Below, piece by piece: positions 52,469 to 61,894 of a DNA stretch of 64,000 bases. Positions within the stretch are counted from its first letter, which is position 1; every line of letters begins with the position of its first letter. The translations under genes were made by a program, and so were the position numbers. The DNA comes from Calliphora vicina (taxonomy: Eukaryota; Arthropoda; Insecta; Diptera; Calliphoridae), in NCBI RefSeq assembly GCF_958450345.1, contig NC_088781.1, positions 71,621,240 through 71,685,239 of the forward strand, in the 5' to 3' direction. Below the pieces are notes generated by a model. That model was not told where the DNA came from. It did not search any database and was given only the letters and a program-made list of their open reading frames with translations.

Positions 52469-54206
52469 TAGGGTATTCAATCGATTAACTGTTAATCGGT
52501 TAACCGAAATTCGTTTTTTTTGAACTTTAACATATTTTTTTGTATTTATTTTTCCGTTTCTATTCAAATACAAGTTTCAAATTAAAATTAGATATTTTTT
52601 GAACATCCAATAAACATGTTTAGTGAGTATAACAACTGATATATTTAATCTACATGTATTTGAAACTATGTATGTATTTACATGTATAGACGAAACTTGT
52701 TTTTGAAATGAGTCTTTTAGTTATCAGAACTAAATTAAACTATTAAAAGTATTCAAAATATAAAACAATCCAAAAAGGACTCCAATGGTATAACTAAGGA
52801 TTTTATTCGCCAACATATACATTCAGCGAGAGAGTCTTTTTCCAAGAAAAGTTTTATTAAATCTAAAGAAAAAAATCGTTTAAAAGGAAAAGATTTAAAT
52901 TATATTCTTTATTTAAAAGATTTTTTCAGAAGATCTCACTAAAACCCTTCGCACTCCCACTCCCAAATCCCACTCGCATCCCACTAAGCGACCAAAAAGG
53001 TTTTAAAGGAAAAGACCTAAGCTTTCTTTTGAGAAAAAAAATTAATAAAAAAAGAGTCCATTTTGGAAAAAAAAAGTCAAAAAGGTTTTTGATTTTTCAA
53101 AAAAAAGTAAAAAATTGTATGTCTTGAGTTACAAAACATTTTTTTTATAGATATCCCACTCGCATCCAACTAAGCGACAAAAAGGGTGTTAAAGGAAAAC
53201 ATATAAGCTTTCTTCTGAGCAAAAAAAAAAATTAAAAAATGGGTCCATTTTTTTTAAAAAAGTCAACAAAGTTTTTGATTTTGCAAAAAAATTCAAAAAT
53301 TTTAAATCTTGAGTTACAAAATATTTTTTTTGATAGATATCCCACTCGCATCCCACTAAGCGACCATATAGGTCGCTTAGGAAAAGACCTAAGCTTTCTT
53401 AAAAAAAATAAAAAGGGCCCATTTTGAAAAAAAAGTCAAAAATATTTTTGATTTAAAAAAAAAATCAAAAATATTTTATTAAATTTTTTTAATTTTTTTT
53501 TTCGAAAGATTGCATAAATAGCTATCTAAACTATTTGGGACACATTTTGCTAAGAACAATAGGTAATAAGTTATATGGATAAAAAAAAAAAACACCTGTT
53601 TGGCCAAAATGTCAAATTTTGACCTCCTATAACTCAGAGAGTTCTTGACCGATCTTGTTGAAAAATGGTGTCCGAATTACTATCCAATAGAACTAACATT
53701 GGTGCATAGAACTAACATTTCATCGCGATCGGAAGACATCGATTTCAAAAGTTGGTTCACTTGACGTGAAATGCCCCATATATATAGTAGATGTTAATAT
53801 TTTTCTAATTTGTATTTATCCCAAATTTTTACATGTCAAATATCTCATACAAAAAATAATAGACTTTTTTGAAAAGTGATAAAACTATATGAAAGATTAC
53901 AGAACGGCGCATATTTTGTATTACTCAGTTCAAAAAACACGGATTTTGAGTTATGACGTTGTTGCAGCAAATGAGAGATATGTATGCAAAAATTATCTCA
54001 AATACCATATTTGCTGTTTTTTATGTTTTTGTACACAAAATTCGTTGTTGTATTTTCAATTTAAAATTAAAATATAAATTATTCGGTTAATCGAATAATC
54101 GAATAATTTTAAATTAACCGATTATTAACCGAATAAATCCAAACACCGATTAATTATTTGCTCGATTAACCGATTAAACCAGAAACCCGATTAATTGAAT
54201 ACCCTA
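52469..54206. mobile_element. hAT-type element with expanded internal tandem repeats
   Basis: Ends TAGGGTATTCAATCGATTAA and (complement of right) TAGGGTATTCAATTAATCGG, with exact 8-bp duplication CTATTTAT (52461-52468, 54207-54214). Subterminal palindromes GGTTAATCGATT-like repeats are shared with 54710-56610. It is 1738 bp with no recognisable transposase. Confidence 0.85.
52965..53500 (+). repeat. Three tandem units of about 185-190 bp inside the hAT element
   Basis: Each unit starts CCCACTCGCATCC(C/A)ACTAAGCGAC (52973, 53157, 53341) and continues GACCTAAGCTTTCTT, GTCCATTTT and GTTTTTGATTTT. The same block is not seen in the other two hAT copies. Confidence 0.8.
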
Positions 54207-54324
54207 CTATTTATAAAGCCCAAATAATTCTTTCAATTTTCTTGAAAGTAACTTAAAAAACAAACGAACAAATGGTGATATTCTATTTATTTTAATTATC
54301 TTATATAAATTAGGCTATATAAAT

Positions 54325-54700
54325 TATCATATGGGCAATTCCATGTCATCGTACGTGACAAAGCGGAATAGATTTTGCATAAATAATAATATCTGACAAA
54401 CAATTTGGTCTTTATGTTCCATACAGAGGGTACTAGATTTTAAAAAAATAATATGTTCTTTCGAAACATTGTTGTCCAAAATATGGAACGAAATAAGTGT
54501 ATATCGTACGTGACATAAAGCGGATGTAAGTTTTTAGATACATGTAGAAATATGCGAATCTTACACTAAACCAAATATTTTTCCTTTACAATCCGTCATA
54601 TTTAATAAATAAAATCTTTGGATGATTTTATAATATATAAAATTTAATATCGTACGTGACATACCGTACGTCACAGATTATAGTAAAACAATATATATTA
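54325..54700. repeat. Recurrent ATCGTACGTGACA motif region
   Basis: ATCGTACGTGACA occurs at about 54349, 54509 and 54647, and CCGTACGTCACAGA at 54664, two of them followed by A..AAGCGGA. The core CGTACG is palindromic. No open frame; function unknown. Confidence 0.5.
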
Positions 54701-54709
54701 AGTAAATAT

Positions 54710-56610
54710 TAGGGTATTCAATCGATTAACCGTTAATCGGTTAACCGATTAATTTTGGTCGGTTAACTGTTCGAATAATTTTTTTTTTAATTAATACAAT
54801 TTTTATTAACCAAGGGCAAAATATTGCGCCAAATTTAAAATTGACAATTTTCAAATAACAAATAAACCGATTAATTTGTGTCGATTAAAAGAAAATTCTT
54901 TTTTTCTGCACTTTATTAGAAATATAGTTTTAAACACATTTTATTTCATAACTGGTGAACATTCCCTTCTAGCAATAGTTTTTTGAAGTATATTACGAAA
55001 ACTGAAACCAAGAAATTTGGAAATGACCTGTTTTCTAGAATGTTCTATGATGAACTTTGTCCTAATGAGTCGGATGACGACATGGTAATACACGAAATTG
55101 AAGACATTACTGAAACGAGTCTTTTATCAGGGGCCAAATCACCGCATTCGAAATCGAGTACTTTGTCATCGAAATGTAGTTAACGTGGATTACAGCAGTC
55201 GTCATCGAAACGTATTTACTCGATTGGTAATCTCTTATCGAAAACAAACACTGCCGTTTTGTGTTAAAACTAAACAAATCAACCAAAACAATGAAGTAAT
55301 ATAATAAATAAATAAAAATATACTTATTATTGTAAAAAATATACAGTAGCCCAAGAAAGTCTACATACAGGAAAAATTATTATGTTATTTTAATTTAAAG
55401 CAGTTTTTTTTATGAGATATATAATAATACATGTCTTATGTCGATTTTAGCAAAAAAAATTCAAATAAGGCCCAAAAGTTCACCGTTATTAGAGTTCTGA
55501 GTAAAATAACGAAAAATTTATTTTCGGTCACGCCTACTTTTGGGTGAGCGGGGCTATTAAGTTTCATAATATTTTGAACATTAAAGCCCAAAAAACCCAA
55601 AAAAATTTCGTTATTTGACTCAGAATCAAAAAGTCTAATAAAGGTGAAATTTTGGACGTGATAGGAAATGTTGCTAAACCCGACTTAAGTGATGTTGTTT
55701 TAATTTTTTTTAGTGTGAATTTATTTTTTTAACAAATATATTTCATAAATTTTAACTTACAAATACTGCTTTCAACGAAAGAAATTTAATTTGAATTCGT
55801 GTATGTAGACTTTATTGGGCTACTACTGTACATATATATTTTATTTAAAATTGTAAAATTTTGGGCCACAATTTATTTTGTATTTTGTTTACTATTTCAC
55901 AACTTTGGTACTTTGTGCTGATCATACTAAAAAACATTCTGAAATCTGTCAATGGCCGATGATGAGGAATACAAACAAAAACATTTGGATCCATTTTTTT
56001 TAAATTTTTCTACATTTTTTCACAATTTAACAATTTATCACAAATTTATTTATTTTGTTTTTCTTTTTTGTTTTCTTATTGTCATATGCTTCAGCAATGT
56101 AAGAAATAGTAGTAGGTAACATAAATTACGGTCGACAACCGTGATCCAAAACATTGCTGCCATCGAAAATATTCTCTACACGAACGTGCACTCGATATCG
56201 AATGCCGTGATTTGCCCCCAGAACTTAACGAAACTATTAAAGTATGTATTCCAATGGTATGATTTACGATTTTATATGCTTAGAAAGAGAACTGAGAAAT
56301 TGTATATTCTTTATCAGTGTGAGAGTTTTTCCAAGTTTTATTAAAACTAAAAAAAAAAATTAAAAGGAAAGCATTTAAATTATATTTTTTTTAAGATTAT
56401 TTCAGAAGATCTCAATAAATCCTAAAAAAAAACTCACAAGTGTTTTCGTGTTTTTCTTTTCAATTTAAAATTTTTATTTTCAAATAGAAATTATTCGGTT
56501 AATCGAATAATTTAAAAATAACCGAATATTAACCGATTAAATCTAAACCTCGATTAATTATTTGCTCGATTAACCGATTAAAACAGAAACCCGTTTAATT
56601 GAATATCCTA
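54710..56610. mobile_element. Complete hAT-type element (copy B)
   Basis: Ends TAGGGTATTCAATCGATTAA and (complement of right) TAGGATATTCAATTAAACGG, with exact 8-bp duplications GTAAATAT (54702-54709, 56611-56618). It is 1901 bp. Interior frames of 60-70 codons (54983-55183, 56141-56344) are preserved in copy A with few changes but show no domain I can name. A Tc1-type miniature element is nested at 55344-55828. Confidence 0.9.
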
Positions 56611-56823
56611 GTAAATATATGTATACAAAAACTAAAAAGATAAATATATATTCGTTTTCAATAAACAATTTGATAATAGCAAAAAAGAATCAGAGTCAAA
56701 TTCATTTCATACTACATGCTAATTGGGAGCTTAGTTTTCGTCGCAATTTTAGCATAAAACATACTAATTAAATTAAAAAATTAAATATAGTCAGTTAAAA
56801 CTTAAAATGTTCTAATGACCATT
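54784..56823 (+). repeat. Duplicated segment copy B
   Basis: Direct-orientation partner of 17307-19278, 37.5 kb away. The match includes the hAT interior, its right end, the target-site copy and about 205 bp beyond it, ending at TTCTAATGACCATT. After that the sequences diverge. Confidence 0.85.
55344..55828. mobile_element. Tc1/mariner-type miniature element nested in copy B
   Basis: Same insertion as 17821-18297, with ends CAGTAGCCCAAGAAAGTC and GGGCTACTACTG (small TAC duplication at the right end), TA on both sides. It carries a 13-bp insertion GGGTGAGCGGGGC near 55542 relative to copy A. Confidence 0.85.
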
Positions 56824-58080
56824 TATATTTTTAATCCAGAAATTCCGGGAATTCCCGGGAATTATTTTCCTTAGTTTTATGTGATATTTTTAGAACCTAA
56901 CTTTCTCTAAAAGATGCTTAAAGCTCCAAAACAAATGCAGAGGATTCATACAACAAAAAAGATTTAACACAAATAGAACAATAACATGTTCATTATTCAA
57001 ATTATTCCAAAAACTCAATTTGGAATAATACCACTTTTCGTGGAATAGAATTTTGTTTAATATTATTGGGGTTTCTTCAAGTTTTAATTAATATCTTTAC
57101 TTAATTTATGATTTAATAATGGCCAATTCAAAATTAAAAAAATAAAATATTTTGTTTGCGAATTAACAGAATTAATTGGAATATAACGAAGGTAGAACAA
57201 AATCTGAAGGAAATTGAAGCCATTCCGATACAAATGACTAATCATTATAGCTTTGTCTATAACCAGAATTAGAAATCGAATCTGCTTATCTTACAAATTT
57301 CACTATAGTAAGGAAAAATCCGAAAAGAAAAGTAAAAATAACTTAATAAATCATACTTTTCATCTCATTCATATCACATATACTTATTTTGTTACATTTA
57401 TTTGTAATTTTTTAAGATTGCAATTCACATTAAATCGGAAAAAATTTGCACGTGTATAATTTAAATGCTTTAATATTCAATTTGTTTTCATGTTTCGTAT
57501 ATTGTTTGAAACAAAGTATAACAAGTAGTCCGACTCTCTGGAAAAAACCTTGGAAGGTATCAAGCTATTTTTTTTACTAACCCCCATTAACCTTGGGGGT
57601 TAGTAATAGTTTCATACAAAAATAATTTTAAACAATAGTATAACTATAAGTTAACACATAATCAGTCTTCGTGTTAATGGGGATGGTTTACGTGGTAGTT
57701 CACTACGTGCGAACAATCAAGTAGAGTCGAAGGGACCCCATTTTGATGTTAATGGGGATAATAAGTATTTATATTTAGGTACTTTTTTACTAACATATAT
57801 ATAGAGTTAGGTAAAAATGATATAATAACAGACACCATAAGGTAAAATCCTATTCGCTATCATATCGATCTCTAGTTTATTGGGTAAATTCTAAAACAAG
57901 TAGTTCTAATGATTTTTTTTTTGTTTTCCTCTTTTACTACATTACCAGGCCAAGTACTCTACATTGTGAATACCGCTATTGTTTTATAACCTTTAATAAA
58001 ATCAAATTTAAATTATTAAAAAAAACAGTATTAACTTGTTTTTTTATCTTAATAAAATTAAATTTTTTAGTATCTAGTTT
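56824..58080. other. Intronic stretch next to COX10 exon 3
   Basis: No gene. At 57575-57610 a hairpin CTAACCCCCATTAACCTTGG then GGGTTAGTAA stands out. Related words GTTAATGGGGATGG and GTTAATGGGGATAATA follow at 57675 and 57755, hinting at a small decayed TIR element around 57570-57790. Confidence 0.4.
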
Positions 58081-58120
58081 TTTGAAATAGGATAAATAAG
58101 TCAAATATGGATTAACTTAC

Positions 58121-58807
58121 CTAAATAACAAAAGTATCCGTTGAGAGGTAAAGTTTCCAGAACAAACCAGTAGTTGGTTACGTCTAATAAGGGGGCAATA
58201 CATGAAAGGGCACCGATAACAAATGTATATCTTAAAGCCGTTCGTCTACATAAACCTGGGTTTGTAACAGCCATCATCCGATAACCAGCTCTAGAATAGT
58301 CCTGCCTCAAGTTCCATGATAATGCATTAAAATGAGGAAACTGCCAAGCATACAACATTCCAGCTAATATCCAAGCTCCTGCATCAAGACTTCCACAGCA
58401 ACCTGCCCAGCCCATTAATGGTGGAATAGCTCCCACAGCGGATCCCACCCAGGTGTTTACTATTGACATTCGCTTCATTGGAGTGTAAATTGATGTATAA
58501 AGAAAAAGATTGCCAAGTCCTAATGCTGCCGTAAGACCATTTACACCAAAGTATAGCATACTTAGTCCAGAAGCTGCAGAAACCACTGCAAATCCCACCG
58601 CATGTAACGGAGTTAATTGTCCAGTAACGAGCACGCGACTTTTTGTTCTCGACATTTGCGAATCGAATGGAACTTCATGGTATTGATTTATGGAATTTGC
58701 TGCTGCCGAAACAAGTCCAGTACCCAAAGAACACAATAAAAATGATGCAGGATCAAATGGCGCTGGGGCCATTGCGTAGCCACCCATTGCTGTTATTACC
58801 ACAAGTG
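58121..58807 (-). CDS. COX10: COX10 exon 3: UbiA core of protoheme IX farnesyltransferase
   Basis: COX10 transfers a farnesyl group from farnesyl diphosphate to heme B, making heme O for cytochrome c oxidase. It acts in the mitochondrial inner membrane. This 687-bp exon encodes residues 108-336 with most of the membrane helices. The first Asp-rich site is N145-N148-D156 (NSINQYHEVPFDSQMSRT), the N-x2-N...D pattern that binds Mg-diphosphate. The second is around D277 (NLRQDYSRAGYRMMAVTNP). WQFPHFNALSW and VNTWVGSAVGAIPPLMGW are also characteristic. The acceptor ATTATAG (58814-58808) and donor G|GTAAGT (58121/58120) are clear. The joined protein of 424 residues is close to the usual length of animal COX10. 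No stop, frameshift or lost key residue was seen, so the gene looks functional. Confidence 0.97.
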
Positions 58808-58930
58808 CTATAATTAAAATTTAATTAGCATTAAATTTAATCAAATTCTAATTGAATTACATTTTTGTACATTTTGGATTATAAATATGTATGTACTCTA
58901 CATAAGTATTTATTTTTTTTATACACTTAC

Positions 58931-59177
58931 ATGTCAATCTGAATTTTGATAATTTCTTGTAGTAACTAAGAAGTTTGCCCTTCTCTAAACTTGGACTGGG
59001 CTGCCAAACATGTCTTGTTACTTCCAGACTGTTTATGGCTGTTCCATCCCCGTCGGAAGAATTGACAACTCTATTAATTTCACCATTCTTAATGATAGAA
59101 TCATTTTTGGAGTTTGTATTATCTTTAGAATAAGTACCAATATCCTTTTGAACTTTTTCAACACCCCCTGCGAAGTT
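58931..59177 (-). CDS. COX10: COX10 exon 2
   Basis: Encodes residues 26-107 plus the first base of codon 108. The acceptor CAAATAG precedes AACTTCGCAG, and the donor T|GTAAGT is at 58931/58930. The first part (NFAGGVEKVQKDIGTYSK...) is polar and poorly conserved, as usual for the matrix-side N-terminus. The end WQPSPSLEKGKLLSYYKKLS followed by KFRLT leads into SLVVITAMGG of exon 3, matching the conserved KLSKxRLTxLVVxTxxxGY start of the enzyme. Phase 1 agrees with exon 3. Confidence 0.9.
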
Positions 59178-59232
59178 CTATTTGAACTGATTAGAATGTT
59201 TACATAATTAAAAAAAAGAAGAAATATCTTAC

Positions 59233-59307
59233 GCGCAGTGACTGCTTGTAAATGTTGTTTAGAAAATAAACATTTTGTGTTGATCTGTTAAGAACTAATT
59301 TAAACAT
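59233..59307 (-). CDS. COX10: COX10 exon 1 with start codon and probable targeting peptide
   Basis: ATG at 59307-59305 opens MFKLVLNRSTQNVYFLNNIY then KQSLR, 25 residues with Lys/Arg and no acid, as expected for a mitochondrial targeting sequence. The donor is CGC|GTAAGA (59233/59232), phase 0, and intron 1 is only 55 bp. The start is chosen because the frame joins exon 2 in phase and no longer in-frame extension fits. Homology is not detectable in this short stretch, so the start is inferred. Confidence 0.8.
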
Positions 59308-59374
59308 ACTTTCAATTTAATAACTAATATCAATAAACATGTATTAAATAATTATATCATTATTTTTTTTTTAT

Positions 59375-59539
59375 TTAAAATTGTTCAGTAGCACCAGTTT
59401 TGAAGATTGTGTTTTCTACCGACTGTAAATAACGTGGGGTCGAAGATGCCACATCTGCAGAACTTTTGGCCTTCATAAAAGGTAGCCAGACACATTTAAT
59501 TTTTGTTAGTACTGAAAACAGTATTGCCATTAACATCAT
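59375..59539 (-). CDS. 54-residue small ORF directly upstream of COX10
   Basis: It begins MMLMAILFSVLTKIKCVWLP, a hydrophobic segment of about 17 residues followed by a basic one. It continues FMKAKSSADVASSTPRYLQS and ends ..IFKTGATEQF. The stop is 67 bp before the COX10 ATG on the same strand, so both could lie on one mRNA. Codon use looks protein-like (few AT-biased Lys/Asn/Ile runs), unlike random frames here. An AATAAA overlaps its stop, so it might instead be the end of a separate small gene. I do not recognise the family. A small mitochondrial or membrane protein is possible, but that is inference from position and the hydrophobic segment. Confidence 0.5.
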   Translation of the reverse strand: MMLMAILFSVLTKIKCVWLPFMKAKSSADVASSTPRYLQSVENTIFKTGATEQF

Positions 59540-59768
59540 TGACTGTATTACCGACCGACGTATCGTTAACCCTACGTCTCACAGTGGGTTGTACGATAGC
59601 CAATTAAATCAGTTTAAAATATTTTTTTATTAACGAATATTTAAAAAGTAGAATTTGTGTAACCTGAAAATAAAAGAAAGATGAGAAGAGAGCGAGAGGT
59701 AGAAAGAAAAAAATAAGGACTCTGCACCTAATCAGCTGATCGTTTTTTGCTGTATTATGTTTACATAC
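59540..59768. other. Probable COX10 5' flank
   Basis: About 230 bp between the small ORF and an LTR element, with a purine-rich run (GAGAAGAGAGCGAGAGGTAG near 59679). No TATA box stands out. It probably holds the COX10 promoter and 5' untranslated region, with no direct evidence for the exact start. Confidence 0.35.
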
Positions 59769-60685
59769 TGTTACGTTTTAACCTTTTCAAAACGTTTGGT
59801 TTATTTCCTTTAAATAAACCGGATACTTTTGATTGCAAATAAAAGCCGTTTAGTAGTTTGAAAATTGTAACAACTCTTTATTTCTTTAAAATGTACAACA
59901 ACAGAATTAAATAGACACTCAATATTTTTTTATACACGTTTATAAATTCTCAGAATTACAGACACATTTTATAATGTACACGAATTTACTTGAAAACACA
60001 ACACACTTTAAGGCACTTAGATGATGTTTATTCGAAAAGCGTCTCTGATAAACTCACTAACGACTGCAACCTCTGCTACTATTTATAACACTGCCATCTG
60101 CACTCTAGATTTCTCTTTAACTGTCCTTATACTCGAATTCGTAAGCACCGATGTCATCACGGCGCTTAAATTTATCTATGAGCCTCTTCTGCAATTCCGC
60201 CTTATTACCTGCTGTTGGTAACTCCAACTTACTCAATTCTTTCTTGAGTTGTTCAACTTTTAGTTCTTCAAACTTCATGCTTATTATTTTGCAATCCCAC
60301 TTCTGACACCAATTGTTACGTTTTAACCTTTTCAAAACGCTGGTTTATTTCCTTTAAATAAACCGGATACTTTTGATTGCAAATAAAAGCCGTTTAGTAG
60401 TTTGAAAATTGTAACAACTCTTTATTTCTTTAAAATGTACAACAACAGAATTAAATAGCCACTCACTGTTTTTTTATACACGTTTATAAATTCTCAGAAT
60501 TACAGACACAATTTATAATGTATACGAATTTACTTGAAAAACACAACAAACTTTAAGGCACTTAGATGATGTTTATTCGAAAAGCGTCTCTGATAAACTC
60601 ACTAACGACTGCAACCTCTGCTACTATTTATAACACTGCCATCTGCACTCTAGATTTCTCTTTAACTGTCTAGAGGTTTCTAATA
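59769..60685 (-). mobile_element. Miniature LTR retrotransposon (TRIM-like) with SAP-domain Gag stub
   Basis: Two direct repeats of about 357-372 bp (59769-60125 and 60314-60685) start TGTTACGTTTTAACC on the plus strand. They enclose only 188 bp. Read on the minus strand: 5' LTR, primer-binding-site-like TTGGTGTCAGAAGTGGGATT (60313-60294), then a short ORF. Flanks read CATAC on both sides (59764-59768, 60686-60690). The left LTR lacks about the first 14 bases of its U3, consistent with one internal deletion running from the gag stub into the 3' LTR. The LTRs are very similar, implying fairly recent insertion. The proposed outer LTR base (TATTAG) is not the canonical TG, so the exact edge is uncertain. 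Confidence 0.75.
60117..60278 (-). pseudogene. SAP-domain N-terminal stub of a gypsy-type Gag
   Basis: The ORF starts MKFEELKVEQLKKELSKLEL then PTAGNKAELQKRLIDKFKRR, a textbook SAP motif (two helices with the turn P-x-x-G-x-K-x-E-L). Some Ty3/gypsy Gag or Gag-Pol proteins start this way. It is cut after about 48 residues at the internal deletion junction near 60125. The MKF start lies about 15 bp after the primer-binding site; an upstream in-frame ATG is within LTR/PBS sequence. Confidence 0.7.
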
Positions 60686-60699
60686 CATACGCCATCTGT

Positions 60700-61283
60700 G
60701 GTGTACTTTCTACAATGTTCTTTAACTGAATATAGTCGTGTGTCAGCTACTGAATTATTTTAAAGAAGACAGCTACAATTAAACAGCTGATTTATAATTC
60801 AGTGGTGCCACTTTAATAAAAAATAACCGTACAAAATTCCAAAGTAATTAAGATTGAAACAATTATTTTGAGTAAAAATATATATATGGTTATAATCAAT
60901 TATGTACTTGTTATTAATTTATTTCAATATGGTTATCAGAAACTTCTCTTAATTAAGTAAAAAAATATATTTTTTTAAGCACTAATTTGATTTACATTTT
61001 TTTATTATATTAGCAACACTATTTCTGTTTTGTAGTTGACAAAAATAGAAATTAGCCTAATTCGGCTACATCGGCATGAGTAGTCGTGTGGCCGTGTAGC
61101 TGTGCTGTCGTTAAAATAATCGTCTCCATATAAACGTGTGCATTTTATTTTTGACAGATTGAAGTTGGTAGCCTGCTGTCTTGAATGTGTTTAATGCATT
61201 ATACAAAAATACAGTGCTCTAACAGGTACTACCAAAAGAAGCTTTACTACTTTACAGAGACAAGTTTTGTAATGGAAAATAGT
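60700..61283. other. Non-coding stretch, no gene recognised
   Basis: AT-rich; no open frame or repeat ends recognised. CATCTGTGGTGTACTTTC and CAGCTGATTTATAATTCA are phrases seen in other repeats of the window. Confidence 0.4.
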
Positions 61284-61699
61284 CAAGGTATATTAATTAT
61301 AAGGTAGTGTTATCAGACCAGCTGATCGTTTTTTGCTACTATGTTCATTTTTCGCCGTAGTGCATTATAAATGTCAAACTTTGTTTACATTTTGTAAATG
61401 TCAAACTTTGTTTTGCTGTTAAATTCGTTTATGTTTTAAAACCAATAATAATACTACACGAAATTAGTTTTATTTTTAAAAACATCAAATTAAATTACAA
61501 ACAGATTAAAATTTATAAACATTTTTTGTTTAACAAAAATTCGCTTTGATTTATTTGTGAACTGTTTTGACATTTTTCCCTGCCAGCCAATTCGCCTTCA
61601 AATGCAGGCACAATGTCAAACTACATATAAAAAAATATAACCAATTCGCTCGGTATTCTGAATTCGCCGATGACACTACCTTATAATTAATATACCTTG
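61284..61699. mobile_element. P-like miniature TIR element (CAAGGTATATTAA)
   Basis: Inverted ends CAAGGTATATTAATTATAAG continuing GTAGTGT, near-perfect over about 27 bp. The flanks AAAATAGT (61276-61283) and GAAATAGT (61700-61707) match at 7 of 8. The interior has TGTCAAACTTTGTTTAC and AATTCGCC words as in 42119-42347. 416 bp, non-coding. Confidence 0.7.
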
Positions 61700-61894
61700 G
61701 AAATAGTATGTAACAAAACTCGCGGCGAATGTAACTTGTCTCTGTTACATTAAGCTTAGGATTTTCATTCCTCAAATGTAAATTTGTTCTTGTATTTCCA
61801 TTAACATTCCATTAAAGACCCAAAGGTCATAGGGTATATTCAAATAGCTGACAACTCATGGACGGAATCTAGCTCGGAAACACTCTCCCTGCTT

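Larger units (their letters stand above)
28912..58120 (-). other. COX10: COX10 intron 3, about 29.2 kb, filled with transposons
   Basis: The donor GTAAGT at 58120-58115 and acceptor TTTACAG ending 28912 are in phase 1 on both sides. The intron holds the elements from 28.9 to 58.1 kb on both strands. No other host gene was recognised within it. An assembly join between unrelated contigs cannot be excluded from sequence alone, but both exons lie on the same strand in the right order. Confidence 0.85.

Noticed and set aside
57253..57459. 68-codon ORF near COX10 exon 3
   Set aside because: Opposite strand to COX10, basic low-complexity, no start context or domain.
58101..58120. Reading of COX10 through ..YFCYLGKLIHI to a stop
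   Set aside because: These codons come from the intron after the GTAAGT donor; splicing to 28911 gives the conserved continuation.
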